A stretch of 20,171 nucleotides of DNA from Priapulus caudatus (Eukaryota; Priapulida; Priapulimorpha; Priapulimorphida; Priapulidae), in contig NW_014578300.1 of assembly GCF_000485595.1 (NCBI RefSeq), forward strand, positions 1-20,171, given 5' to 3'. The position numbers and the translations under genes were made by a program. The notes beneath the pieces were generated by a model, which did not search any database, had not been told where the DNA came from, and saw only the letters and a program-made list of their open reading frames with translations. Shown here piece by piece: positions 8,440 through 17,882 of this stretch. Each line of letters starts with the position of its first letter. Within the stretch, counting starts at the first letter, position 1.

Positions 8440-9300
8440 ATGTGCTAAACTAAACAGCGAAATGTGGCAGGAATGTGCGGCGGAAATGTGCAAGAATCGT
8501 GCGCTGAAATGTGCAGGATATGCGCGAAATGTTGTAAGAATGTGGCGCAAGTGCATCAATAGACTGCCGCAATGTAATCAAAATGTGTACAAATGTTATA
8601 CTAAACACCGGAATGTGCTACTAAAACAGCGGAAATGTGGCTACCTGTAAAGCAGGGCGAAAGTGTGCGCGGCAATGAGTAATGAATTGTGGCGCAAATG
8701 TGCATCACATATACTGCCGGCAATGGTATCGAAAATTTGTAAAAAATGTTATAACTAAACCAGCGAAAAGTTGTGGCTACTAAACAGGCGGAAATATCTA
8801 CCTAAACAGCGAATATGCGCGGAATGGGTGAATGAATGTGGCGCAATGTGCATTCAAATAACTGCCCGCAAATGTATCAAAATGTGAAAATGTTATACTA
8901 AACAGCTTTTAAATGTGCTACTAAACAGCGGGATAATATTGCGCGGAATGGGTAAGAATGTTGCGGCAATGTGCATCAATAACTGCCGCAATGTATCAAG
9001 ATGTGTAAAAATGTTATACTAAAGCAGCGAAATGTGCTACAATAACAGTGGCGGAAATGTGCGCGAGATGGTAAAGAATGTGGCGCAAATGTGCCATCAA
9101 TAATGGCCGAATGTATCAAAATTGTGTAAAAAATGTTAATCTAAACAGCGAAATGTTGCCTACTAAAACAGGCGAAATGTGCGCGAGGAATTGGGTAGAA
9201 TTGGCGCAATGTTGCATCAATAGACTGGCCGCAATGTATCAAAATTTGCTAAGAAAAAGTGTTATACAAAGCAGCGGAAATGTGCACTAAACAGCCGAAA
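8440..9300 (+). repeat. Satellite of about 120-150 bp, six or more copies
   Basis: The landmark ATCAATA-ACTGCCGCAATG recurs near 8555, 8704, 8853, 8975, 9096 and 9216, giving spacings of about 149, 149, 122, 121 and 120. Each unit continues TATCAAAATGTG, AATGTTATACTAAACAGCG and then AATGTGC blocks. AAACAGCGAAATGTGC also recurs inside the unit, so the unit has internal repetition. Copies differ mostly by single inserted or missing bases, which destroys any shared frame. It is non-coding. Confidence 0.9.
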
Positions 9301-9349
9301 TGTGCAGGAATGTGTGGCAAGTAATGTGGCGCAAATTTGGCAGCAGATG

Positions 9350-10250
9350 GTGCATTCTGTCGGCCTTTCTCCCCTTCCTGACGAGGCTAGGCAGGCGGAA
9401 GACGGGCCTTGCGGCAAGAAAGGAACAGCAAGGCCTGATACAGGCCGATTAGTCCGCTCGCTATCGAGCTGCCGCCTTCGCGCCTTACTGTCGCACACAA
9501 CGCGCCGAGGGCGTGTCAAGTTGGTAAACCGTCCAACAACATGGTGTAGAATTGTTGCAAATCGTCTACATGAAAATAACGGACAACATTACCGCTCAAA
9601 GTTGCGGAGTGTTCTGAACAGTATCGCAATCACAGAGCACAACATTTCCAAGGGCAGAGGACGAACATTGTTGATATTTGAGAGAAGCGTCCGAAGGCAC
9701 GCGGTCCCTAGTGGTCCGAAGGCTAATGCGCCCCTCCCACCAAGAAAATCTATGAAAAAATGTGATGCTTTCTCCTGCATTCTAAACGGTAATTTGAGAA
9801 ATAATTCAGGAATTATTTTTATTTTTGGCTTGCCCCATTTTACTTAGTATCAGCCTATCTATACATTAGTCAGTGGCTAAACGGGTTGCACACCTCCCCT
9901 ACCCACGCACCACCACCAACCCAACGCCATTAGATCGCCACATTTCCATCAGCATCAATCATAGGCAGCGCGCAGTGTCTATGTCTCTTGTAACAGGTCC
10001 AAGAATAATTTGTGGATTATGAGGCAGGGATCGGCAGAAATGCGGCTCTGGGGTGTGGACGAAGTGGGGCACAATTATTCGACGAAATGCGGTTTGGCAA
10101 CCCGATGGATTATTGTAACAGGGTTGTCTACTGTCTACGTTTTCTTAATCGTTAGATCTCTCCGATTAACGTTTTCGAGGGCTAACGTTGGCTGTGATTG
10201 CTTTGCTAATCGTTAGTCGCGTCTCGTCCGTAAAGCACGTCGAGCCTGAA
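9350..10250. other. Unassigned sequence downstream of the satellite
   Basis: A frame open from the satellite to 9847 has no plausible ATG start and begins in satellite DNA, so it is not called. A C-rich stretch (CCACGCACCACCACCAACCC) lies near 9902-9921. No other structure was recognised. Confidence 0.4.
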
Positions 10251-10276
10251 AAATAACAGAAAGTCTGTGGAGGATG

Positions 10277-10910
10277 ACCGTCGATGTGTACAACGTCGAT
10301 AAGCCAAGACAGGACAGCGGAGTTACATGAGAAACGAAGAGGCTTTATTTACCGCGCTGGCGGCGTCTACACTACGCCGTCGCCGATGCTGGCCCATGAG
10401 GCGCGCACGCCGCAACTCCTAACTACGCGCTATTATAATCGCTCGCATCCCGTAGTTTCCGCGGACGGTTCACGTAACGAACACGACAGTAGCAGCCTTG
10501 AGGTGAGCAGCAACACGTTACGCCGTCAAGCGTCAGTTGCTCGACTTTCGCTTACCGTGCTAAAGGCCTAGGACTGCATAACTGCGTCGCTCGTCTACGG
10601 AACTTCGTTGTTAATACACGTGGTAGCCACCACGCTCTCGTTGTGAAGAAGACGCACGGTGCGCCGTTGGGGCGGCTTATATATCCCCGCGCCTTCTGGG
10701 TAATTCACGTCTCGCTTCGGCGGGAGGAGAACGTTGATTTCGAGACCATCACTACATTCGTCGACAGAGGTCGCGGAGAACGAGCCGCAAGACTGGCAGG
10801 GAACTAGCTCGTATCTGGCCACATCTACCCTCTGCTATAGCTTAAAGCCGCAGCAAACGCCCATCCCAAACGCTAATTTCTCCAGTACTTATAGCAAATA
10901 CTGTCGTGTC
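10277..10910 (-). mobile_element. Possible LTR fragment, minus orientation
   Basis: On the minus strand, GGGGATATATAAG (10677-10689) is a good TATA box and AATAAA (10344-10349) follows about 330 nt downstream, the order expected for U3-R of a retroviral-type LTR. TGAC near 10910 and GTCA near 10277 could be the ends, but no target duplication or primer-binding site was recognised and no gag or pol frame is adjacent. Alternatively it is an ordinary TATA promoter of an unseen gene. Confidence 0.3.
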
Positions 10911-10919
10911 ATGCATAAA

Positions 10920-11388
10920 TCACACTACCTTGATGAGCAAAATAACTTCTAGTCTGCTCCATTTCAAGTGCGCGTTTGCTTAAAAACGCTACAAGAAGAG
11001 GTAGGAAAACTGGCATTCTGGCACAAACCCGACTTGTTTGGCCAAACCAATTAGCCTATCGCAAGTTGTGATAAGTGACTCACATGTTTTTATCTTTGCT
11101 ACACCGTCCGTACCGGCTGTACTGCAGCAATCCGCTGGCACGGTTGCGTGGGGAAACTGTCAAGCAACATCGGAGAATTTGAAAAACATTGGAGGTTAAT
11201 ATTCAAATACCATTTTGATAAGACAACGCCGCAGTGAAATTGGGAGAACTAAAGATGTTTAGTTTGTCACTAAGGTAGTGTGGATTATGGCATACACTCA
11301 AAGTATTTGGCTAGTCATAGTACTGTTTAAGAAATTATGCGTTTGGATCGCATTGTGCGGCTTTAATAGTGTGTGGGATGATTTAATG
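10920..11388. other. Unassigned sequence between two LTR-like segments
   Basis: Nothing recognisable: no frame, repeat copy or splice-bounded exon. Confidence 0.4.
11384..11388. other. Possible target duplication (left)
   Basis: TAATG, repeated at 11701-11705 on the other side of the LTR-like segment. Confidence 0.4.
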
Positions 11389-11700
11389 ACGTAGTGTGGA
11401 AGCTGTGGTGATCGAAGTCCCATTATCTGATGTATACGACGAAGTAGGCGACGAGTATTTATTCAGACAGATTCATCGCACGGTGCAGTGTGCAAATCTA
11501 TCAGAGAACTGCGAGAGAGCGCGTCGAAGCCGGCACACTAGGCTCGACCCCTTTTCGCCTTTCTACTAGCCCCTGAACGCGCGTTTCTTAGTGACGCTTT
11601 TTATAGCTACCGGATTCTAGCGCGCCCTCGCCGGGGCCGACAGCTCCTGGTGTGCCTGGTTTGCGCACGCTATCGTACCGAGTCTATTCTAGCTGAAACA
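11389..11700 (-). mobile_element. Probable solo LTR, minus orientation
   Basis: The segment is flanked on both sides by TAATG (11384-11388 and 11701-11705), the 5-bp duplication expected of LTR retroelement integration. On the minus strand it begins TGTTTCAGC, has TATAAAAAG (11597-11605), and AATAAA (11458-11463) about 140 nt later, matching U3-R-U5 order. Against this, the 3' end at the duplication (CACTACGT) is not the usual CA; a canonical ...CCACA end lies 15 nt inward (11404), which breaks the duplication. No internal retroelement genes adjoin it, so it would be a solo LTR. Confidence 0.5.
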
Positions 11701-11757
11701 TAATGTGTATTCATGTTAAACATTAATTTCTATCTTATTCGGTAATGTAAATGATGC

Positions 11758-12352
11758 ACGCGCACACGCTCATGCCTTTTACGTCGTACACGGCGACGCA
11801 CGTTGTACGTCACACGCAGCGCACGCACGCGACGTGTACTTGCACGTACACACCAAACGCACGCACAGGCACGTTGTACGTGCACACTCAATGCATCGCC
11901 ACGTATACGTGAAACACGCACGCACAGCATGCACGCACGTGTACGTGGCACACACACACGGACGGAGCGCCACGCACGCACGCATCGCGACGCGCACGCA
12001 AGGCCCCGCATGCACGCACGTGTACGCTGACAACGCAGCGCACGTCACGTGTACCTGCAACACACATCGCACGCGACGCAACCTGTACAGTACTTGCACA
12101 CGCACGCACGCACGTGTACTTGCACACGCCACGCACGACGCACGTGGTACGCACGCACGCACGGGCAAGCCGTATACGAACACCGCACGCCACGCACGCA
12201 CGCAACGCACGTATGCAGCGCACGTGGTACGGTGCACAGCGCACGTAACGCCCGCACGTGTACGTTGTGCGTGCAACTATGAACGCAAACACGCACAGCA
12301 CACAACGCCACGCATGCACCACGCACGTGTACCGTGAACGCCGCACACTTCG
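11758..12352. repeat. CACG-type satellite, about 600 bp
   Basis: Built from CACG/GCAC tetramers broken by recurrent CACGTGTAC and ACGTTGTACGT motifs, with no strict period. Because stops are rare in such DNA, both strands show frames of 160-200 codons; these are Cys/Arg/Val- or His/Thr/Arg-biased products of the repeat and are not genes. The alternating purine-pyrimidine character favours Z-DNA-like structure (inference). Confidence 0.9.
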
Positions 12353-12393
12353 CGGCAGTACCCTGGGGACACAGACCCTTATGAGCGTAAGTT
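12352..12393 (+). repeat. Dispersed repeat C, copy 2
   Basis: CGGCAGTACCCTGGGGACAC, then AGACCCTTATGAGC, matches 5928-5969. It starts where the CACG satellite ends, so it may mark the edge of that array. Confidence 0.75.
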
Positions 12394-12399
12394 TGCTGG

Positions 12400-13400
12400 T
12401 GAAAAGTTTAATTTGTGGATTTCCAAGCATATAAACTGTAAGACTGTATAAAGTATAAATATGATAGGCAGTGGCCAACATTTATGTTTTTGTTTAAGTA
12501 CGTTATAATACAATTTAATTTGTCAATTGTAATTGTGGCGTTATCGTATTTGCAGTAATATTCAAATTTGCAATGGCTTGCTGTGTATAAAGCAGCAAAC
12601 GTAAAATTCGTAAAATTGCTTATAGTTATACAGCCATTACAAGCACTTGTGAAATGGTTACTGTTCGAAATGCGTTAAATTTGTTTTTTTATTAAAATCA
12701 ATGCTTATATTCTCAATAGAGTACGTCATGAATAATTTTATGTTGGTTAGAGAAAAATTGTGGGGCGGTCACTGGCAATATCTACATATCCATGTGACAA
12801 CGAGATTAATGGGCACTTGGACGATCTGCCAGCGCGGATATAACCGGCGAAGCGCGAACAGCGCTGCGTCCGGCGCCTTTTGATCAAATTCGCTGCCCTC
12901 TATGTAGAAACAATTTCCAACGGTTACTGTCATAACGGGGCTATATCGGTCAATTGAAGAGTGTGGCGCTTGCAGAAGCCTTTTCGACTATGCACGTAGG
13001 GGCGAGAATAAATCCTAAATGCTCGTAATTGCTACTTTTTGCGGCTTGGCGCGCGGTTTATTTTCCTTTAAGAAAACGAGATTTTAGGTTTTGTCCGGTT
13101 TCCATGCGCTGAGATTATTTTCGAAAGTTATCACGTTCCCATAAAGGGCGTAACGAGTCCATTGTACGTACCGTTTTTTCAAAAGTACTTAAAAAAAAAA
13201 ACCCTCGCTAGATGACGTAAGACTGCCGCGCGGTGCACCAGTTCGACACGCTAGCGTAACTCACTTCAGTATAGCCAACGATAGTTGCGTGAGTGAAGGG
13301 TCGGTAGCAGTCTAGCCCTGCAATCGTCACTGCCGCTTCGACTTCCCGTATCCATCTTAACGCACCAATGTGATGTTCTCATGTTTGGCATTACCACGTG
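12400..13400. other. Unassigned AT-rich to mixed sequence
   Basis: No gene recognised. An A-run at 13191-13202 could be an eroded poly-A tail of a retrotransposed copy, but no source sequence is recognisable upstream. Confidence 0.4.
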
Positions 13401-13409
13401 ATAGCTACA

Positions 13410-13411
<2 letters not shown>

Positions 13412-13441
<30 letters not shown>
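13412..13441. repeat. (AT)15 microsatellite
   Basis: Thirty bases of uninterrupted AT dinucleotides. Likely length-polymorphic. Confidence 0.97.
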
Positions 13442-13444
<3 letters not shown>

Positions 13445-13449
13445 AGACC

Positions 13450-14900
13450 ACTGAGAAGAGTGCATTTGTGCATATTCCGATGTCGATATAGGTTGCCACA
13501 TTTCATGTTGCATCCATCCATATATCATGCCACTGTGTTGTATGGCATACAACTGTGATGTCGTTAGATCTAAGCAGTCTATGACGCAGAAACACGCGCG
13601 ATTCACCTACACGCAAGGAATGACAGAAAGCAGCTGATGCCGGACAGCGACAATATAGCGAGATATCAGCTGAAAAGACAACAAACGATCAAGGAGATAG
13701 TTTGAGGCGGGTGAGTGAAACAAATTCTTGTGTCGGCATAAATAGATTGCGTATTAAACTAGCTTTGAAAGGTACGAGCGTAATACTTAGCGAGATATTC
13801 AAGCACTTTTCTCCACCTATAAACTACCACTACCGCCTCTCCCCACCACCTATATATACCACCCACCTCACCACCCTCTACATACTATTATTTTATTACG
13901 TTAGCCATGACTGATTTACCATAGTCACGATGGCAACGATAGGCCGGGACCCGCGTTAAGAAGTAGTGAGGTATGGGCAACAGGTAATTTAAGCCGTTAG
14001 CAGAACTACGAGAATTCAGCTGAAGGGTAATCGTTCTGTTTAGGTCACGGTATAAGTATGACTCGGAGGATAGCACAGAGGGGAATGTACCCCTACAGCA
14101 CAAAAACAACACCCATGCACCCACCCAACCATACCCTTCCTGATCCATTATTCCTATTTGCATACCAGAAAGCGCATATTATAATGTCTCGAAGCTCACA
14201 CCTGCGAGGTACGCAACCATTTTTGCCGATATACGATTGTTTCACAGCCTGCGTATGGGACGTGTTATTATTCCTCGTTGATTGTAGTATTTATTGGTGT
14301 AATCTTTGCGTGAAACGTTATGTAGAAATTTGTCATCGTTTTTTGACTTTGTCGTAACGGTACGTTTACACTATATTGTCAGACTGCTAAACACATTCTT
14401 CAATTAGAGTTTGATATAGGCCTAAAACATTTAATCGAAAATATGAAATCAGTTTTGCGTTTTTTTGTTGGCTGTATGATGTGTGGAAGTCACAAAGGTT
14501 GTCAGGTCCACATCGGTATCGGTAATAATGGATTACGATATGTTCGGTAATACGTATTCGATAATACGGTATTCGGTGATGCGTGTCGGTACACGCATAT
14601 GTTGTATTGTAGCTATTGTACGTTACAGCATAAAAAGACGCAAGAGTGAGAGTAATTGCACCGATATCAAAATGTTCACTGCCAAATGTGTTGGAATTCT
14701 GACTCGTGTGGTGATCGAACTTTATCGTTACTTGTTTTGTGGAGTATAAATATAGTGCGCGGCACGGCATATTTATTTGCAAGTAGCGCGATATATATCG
14801 GTTCGGTTTTTAGAAGCACCTAGATGTAAGGTAGCAACGGTTTTCGTTCCAGACTGCCAGTCGGTTTTTATTCATTATAGTCGAGCCCCATCGGGAACTC
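13450..14900. other. Unassigned sequence
   Basis: Contains a C-rich tract (13815-13880) and an interleaved TATTCGGTAATACG-like palindromic cluster (about 14505-14580). A TATAAATA motif lies near 14744. The frames here are short and unrecognised, and no RNA gene was seen. Confidence 0.4.
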
Positions 14901-14934
14901 TCATGAGCGGTGATCGCGAGACCGGGGCGCACCG

Positions 14935-15640
14935 TATAAAACAGGAAGCGGTCGACTGCTCGGGGCTTCTTGTTTCGAGACGTAGTCTGAGAAAGGTGTA
15001 AGTTGCGTGATACGGTTACTATGCACTGTAATGCATTTTCTATTCGTTAGCGCACTGAGACTTCATGTATTGTACTAGAGATGTAGTAAAACACTAGTGA
15101 ACGCTACTTCTTGTCTTCTCTTATCTCTCTCTGTAGTCTATTACAGAATTCCACATCGTAGCGCAAACGCAGCGTCTACACTATTGTGACCTGCTTAATG
15201 CCTGCTACAGTGTCGATGGCTTGGCGTTTTTCTTGTTTCCCCGCAGCGCGCGCGAATGTTTTTGCATGTATTCATACATGCTGCCAGCGTGGCGCGTGAA
15301 GCAAAAACAGCCGTCATTGCTCTTCTGGGTTTGCCGACTTCGCACAAAAACCTGCAACTCGCCTGCTCCCAGTTACCTTGACGCTCACCGTCAGAAAAAC
15401 TACATGCCCTGCCCGTCGCGAGTGCGTGCCTTCGTGTGTGAGCGTAAACGTGATACCTACCTGTTTATGTCTAGCGTCTAGCATAACGATACGACGGGAT
15501 ACTAGAGCATGTGTACATACACGCTCTGTACGGACATGTGTACGGGATACGGGATGTGTGATGCGGTTTAATTCATTTCGCGCGCCCGCGACTTTGGCAC
15601 CGACGAGACGTTCATTGCAGTTTACTTGTAAATAAATGTT
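14935..15640 (+). other. Possible short spliced transcription unit
   Basis: TATAAAA (14935-14941) is followed by GTAAGT (14998-15003), a consensus donor; by a pyrimidine-rich acceptor ending CTCTCTGTAG (AG at 15135-15136) or a second one ending TTTCCCCGCAG (AG at 15245-15246); and by AATAAA at 15631-15636. A frame is open from the second acceptor to 15481 (SARECFCMYSYMLPAWRVKQ...), with no family I recognise. The order of signals is right for a small gene, or for an LTR-driven transcript. Each motif is common by chance, so confidence is low. Confidence 0.2.
15572..15612 (+). repeat. Direct repeat D, copy 1
   Basis: TTCATTTCGCGCGCCCGCGA, then CTTTGGCACCGACGAGACGTT, matches 15830-15870 with a handful of differences. 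Confidence 0.85.
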
Positions 15641-15829
15641 AACGGATGGAGGGGGCAAAAACGCTACCTCTCAGCACACGCACGTGAGCTGGCTAGCTTG
15701 GCTTGTGTTGTGGCCGGCGGCGCGCGACAATGTCCTCTCCCATACAACGTCATAACAAGGTCATAACTATTGAGGTCTTGCTGTTTATATGCTGTTGAAG
15801 GTCGGGCAAAAGTCGTTTGCGCGGCATCA

Positions 15830-15870
15830 TTCATTGCGCGCGGCCGCCACTTTGGCGCCGAGGAGACGTT
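15830..15870 (+). repeat. Direct repeat D, copy 2
   Basis: TTCATTGCGCGCGGCCGCCA, then CTTTGGCGCCGAGGAGACGTT. Spaced 258 bp from copy 1. Confidence 0.85.
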
Positions 15871-15876
15871 AACTAG

Positions 15877-15916
15877 AATATAAAATGCCATGACAGTAAA
15901 CAGTCGGCCGCGTTTC
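15877..15916 (+). repeat. Direct repeat E, copy 1, left of the GA tract
   Basis: AATATAAAATGCCATGACAG, then TAAACAGTCGGCCGCGTTTC, matches 16743-16782 in the same orientation. Confidence 0.85.
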
Positions 15917-16023
15917 GTTTCTAGCATCGCCGATTGTCTAACACACTGAAGAAATACATCATAACACCATTCAGAATACACAGAATGTACATTCATGTTG
16001 CCATCCCCAGAAATTAAACTACG

Positions 16024-16585
16024 AGAGACACGCGAGACAAAACGAGACAGCGAGAGAGAGACACACACAGGGGGGGGGGCGACTCACACTACAACACAAA
16101 CAGACAGCGCGTGCGCGGGAGAGAGAGAGCGGCCGAGAGACACACACAGAGATAGAGACGGGCGACACACATATGGACAAAGCGAGAAAGAGCGACAGAG
16201 AGACAAAGCGACACAGCGACAGAGGCAGAGAGAGGGGGGCGAGAGAACAAGACGGACAGAGGGAGATAGAGAGGAAGAGAGACAGACAGAGAGAGATACA
16301 TACAGCCACACAGACAGAGAGAGACAGAGGGAGGGGGACAGAGAGAGAGGGAAGGACAGCGACAGAGAGAGCAAAAGGAAGAGACGGCGAGAAAGGGGCG
16401 AGAAAGAGACAGAGGAAATGAAGACAAACAGAGAGAGAGAGAGAGAGAGAGCGTGCGAGGGACAGAGACACATAGCTGCCGACACAGAGACACAGCGAGA
16501 CAGGCACACAGATAAACGAAGACGCAGAGACAGCGACAGACAGAGGAAGAGATAGAGGCCGAGATAGAGAGCGACACAAACAGAT

Positions 16586-16635
<50 letters not shown>

Positions 16636-16673
16636 AGAGAGACACACAGGGAGACACCCAGAAAGACAGAGAG
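16024..16673 (+). repeat. 650-bp purine-rich GA/GACA array
   Basis: Nearly all G and A on the plus strand with scattered C, made of GAGA, GACA and CACA units. It includes an uninterrupted GA run near 16597-16631 and a G-run near 16071-16079. Apparent frames of 160-330 codons (Ser/Leu/Cys- or Arg/Glu-rich) are artefacts of the repeat. Long homopurine mirror tracts can form triplex DNA (established for such sequences; not shown here). Confidence 0.95.
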
Positions 16674-16742
16674 AACGGCGTCGGCTTATGACCGGCGAGC
16701 AACAGTTGCAAACACTGTTGCCCTTTTTCATGACTTCGCTAC

Positions 16743-16782
16743 AATATAACATTCCATGACAGTAAACATTCGGCGCCGTTTG
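16743..16782 (+). repeat. Direct repeat E, copy 2, right of the GA tract
   Basis: AATATAACATTCCATGACAG, then TAAACATTCGGCGCCGTTTG. Together with copy 1 it brackets the purine-rich array. Confidence 0.85.
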
Positions 16783-16909
16783 CTTACATATTGTATAGGA
16801 CAGTTCTCGGAATATTTGCAATGAACTTACAATTCTAATTAGCTTCCAAGAACACCTCAATGGACCTGAGCCCTTTAATTCTATTGCCCCTAAAATCGTC
16901 GACTCTTCG

Positions 16910-16970
16910 CTGGCAGCTATGGATCCGTGCGCCGGCCTATGCATTCGGCGCACGGATCCATAGTTGCCAG
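16910..16970. repeat. 25-bp-arm hairpin
   Basis: Arms at 16910-16934 and 16946-16970 are inverse copies with 24 of 25 positions matching, separated by 11 nt. The stem contains GGATCCGTGCGCCG and its complement. Perfection at this length is far above chance. It may be a young foldback element end, a structured RNA precursor, or a fold-back artefact of library construction. Confidence 0.85.
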
Positions 16971-16979
16971 CAGTGCATA

Positions 16980-17280
16980 GTCGCGCACGACGTTCCCGCG
17001 GTCGCGTGCGCCTTGCCGCGGAACTGCGCGCAAGATCTGCGCTTATAGCGCTTGGGATCAACACCTCCTTTCGGCAACGCTTCTCTAGTATCCCGTCTCA
17101 TCTGGATTCATCCAATTTGTATTGGTGTAAAGTTGAAAGCAGTTGTTGCATCATGTGCACGTTCAGTCGATATTAAACAATATTTTAGTCAAATTACACT
17201 TTTATTTCAATATATATACATGTACACATTAAAACGTCAAACGTTAAAACTATAAATATCAAATAAGATACCACATCATG
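16980..17280. other. Unassigned sequence
   Basis: GC-rich to 17050, then AT-rich. AATAAA occurs on the minus strand near 17200 and could serve as a distal poly-A signal for the long exon ending at 17883; that would require a 3' UTR of about 680 nt containing the transposon. Confidence 0.3.
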
Positions 17281-17338
17281 AATATGGTGGGTGTTGCTAT
17301 CCCCCGGGCGTGGAGGGACGCCGCACGATGGCAGCACT

Positions 17339-17459
17339 AGTATTAGGATTAATATTATTCGTTTTAGTATTAGTATTAGTATTAGGTTATGGTTAGGGTT
17401 AGGATTAGGATTAGGGTTAGGATTAGGGTTAGGATTAGGGTTAGGGTTAGGGTTTGTAT
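17339..17459 (+). repeat. Telomere-like TTAGGG/TTAGGATT array inside the transposon
   Basis: An array of six-base units grading from ATTAGT variants at the left into GGTTAGGGTTAGGATTAGGG. It lies inside the TIR element, so it is internal transposon sequence and not a chromosome end. Confidence 0.85.
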
Positions 17460-17609
17460 TTAGAGTTTTTGCATCATCATATCTGTCTCCACACCATAGA
17501 TTAATTTTTGCGCATCAGAGTGCTACTATATAGCGGTCCGAGATTCATATATTTAGTGATAGGTTTCTGGTTGGAGGTGTTGGAGTTAGGTTTACCGCAT
17601 GCGTAAACA

Positions 17610-17742
17610 TTTTGAAGTATACGTCAACTGTATCACGTGACCGTCCCTCCACGCCCGGGGGATAGCAACACCCTTAAGTTTTGAAGTATACGTCAACTGT
17701 ATCACGTGACCGTCCCTCCACGCCCGGGGGATAGCAACACCC
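17610..17742. repeat. 69-bp-offset tandem duplication of the transposon right end
   Basis: Two copies of a 64-bp segment (17610-17673, 17679-17742), each starting TTTTGAAGTATACGTCAACT and ending with the complete TIR. Only the distal copy abuts the target duplication. The duplicate therefore pre-dates this insertion, or arose without disturbing the outer end. Confidence 0.9.
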
Positions 17743-17882
17743 GAATATGGTAGCTTGTATTAAATTAACTTCAAAATATCACTAATAAATTTGCTGGTAA
17801 TAACAACTTGCATTCTACACGATCATACCACTCTTCAAAATAATGTGAGAGCTTAGATCAGTAAACGAACACGTGGCATCCA

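Larger units (their letters stand above)
15640..16015. other. Spacer carrying repeat copies D and E
   Basis: Apart from the direct repeats listed separately, no gene or RNA is recognised. Confidence 0.4.
17289..17742. mobile_element. Complete non-autonomous DNA transposon with 32-bp TIRs and 9-bp target duplication
   Basis: The left end (17289-17320), beginning GGGTGTTGCTATCCCCCGGG, has perfect 32-bp inverse copies at 17642-17673 and at 17711-17742. The outermost ends are flanked by the same 9 bp, GAATATGGT (17280-17288 and 17743-17751), a classic target-site duplication. A 9-bp duplication fits Mutator-like or Merlin-like transposases better than 8-bp hAT or TA-type families (family knowledge). 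There is no transposase gene, so the element would be mobilised in trans. The interior holds a telomere-like TTAGGG/TTAGGATT array (17339-17459). The right end is a 64-bp segment present twice with a 69-bp offset. The perfect TIRs suggest a recent insertion. Confidence 0.9.

Noticed and set aside
8440-9300. CRISPR-like regular repeats
   Set aside because: The whole 120-150 bp unit repeats, without unique spacers, and the host is eukaryotic.
9302-9847. 181-codon frame
   Set aside because: No ATG at its start, begins inside the indel-ridden satellite, and has no recognisable domain; the opposite strand is open too.
10284-10822. Two opposite frames (95 and 75 codons) as genes
   Set aside because: They overlap the LTR-like segment and its TATA box; no homology recognised and each is short.
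11730-12481. Overlapping frames of 75-197 codons on both strands
   Set aside because: They lie in the CACG satellite, where stops are rare; composition is that of the repeat and frames exist on both strands.
15995-17064. Frames up to 326 codons rich in Ser/Leu/Cys or Arg/Glu
   Set aside because: Produced by the GA/GACA array; no domain, and similar frames on both strands.
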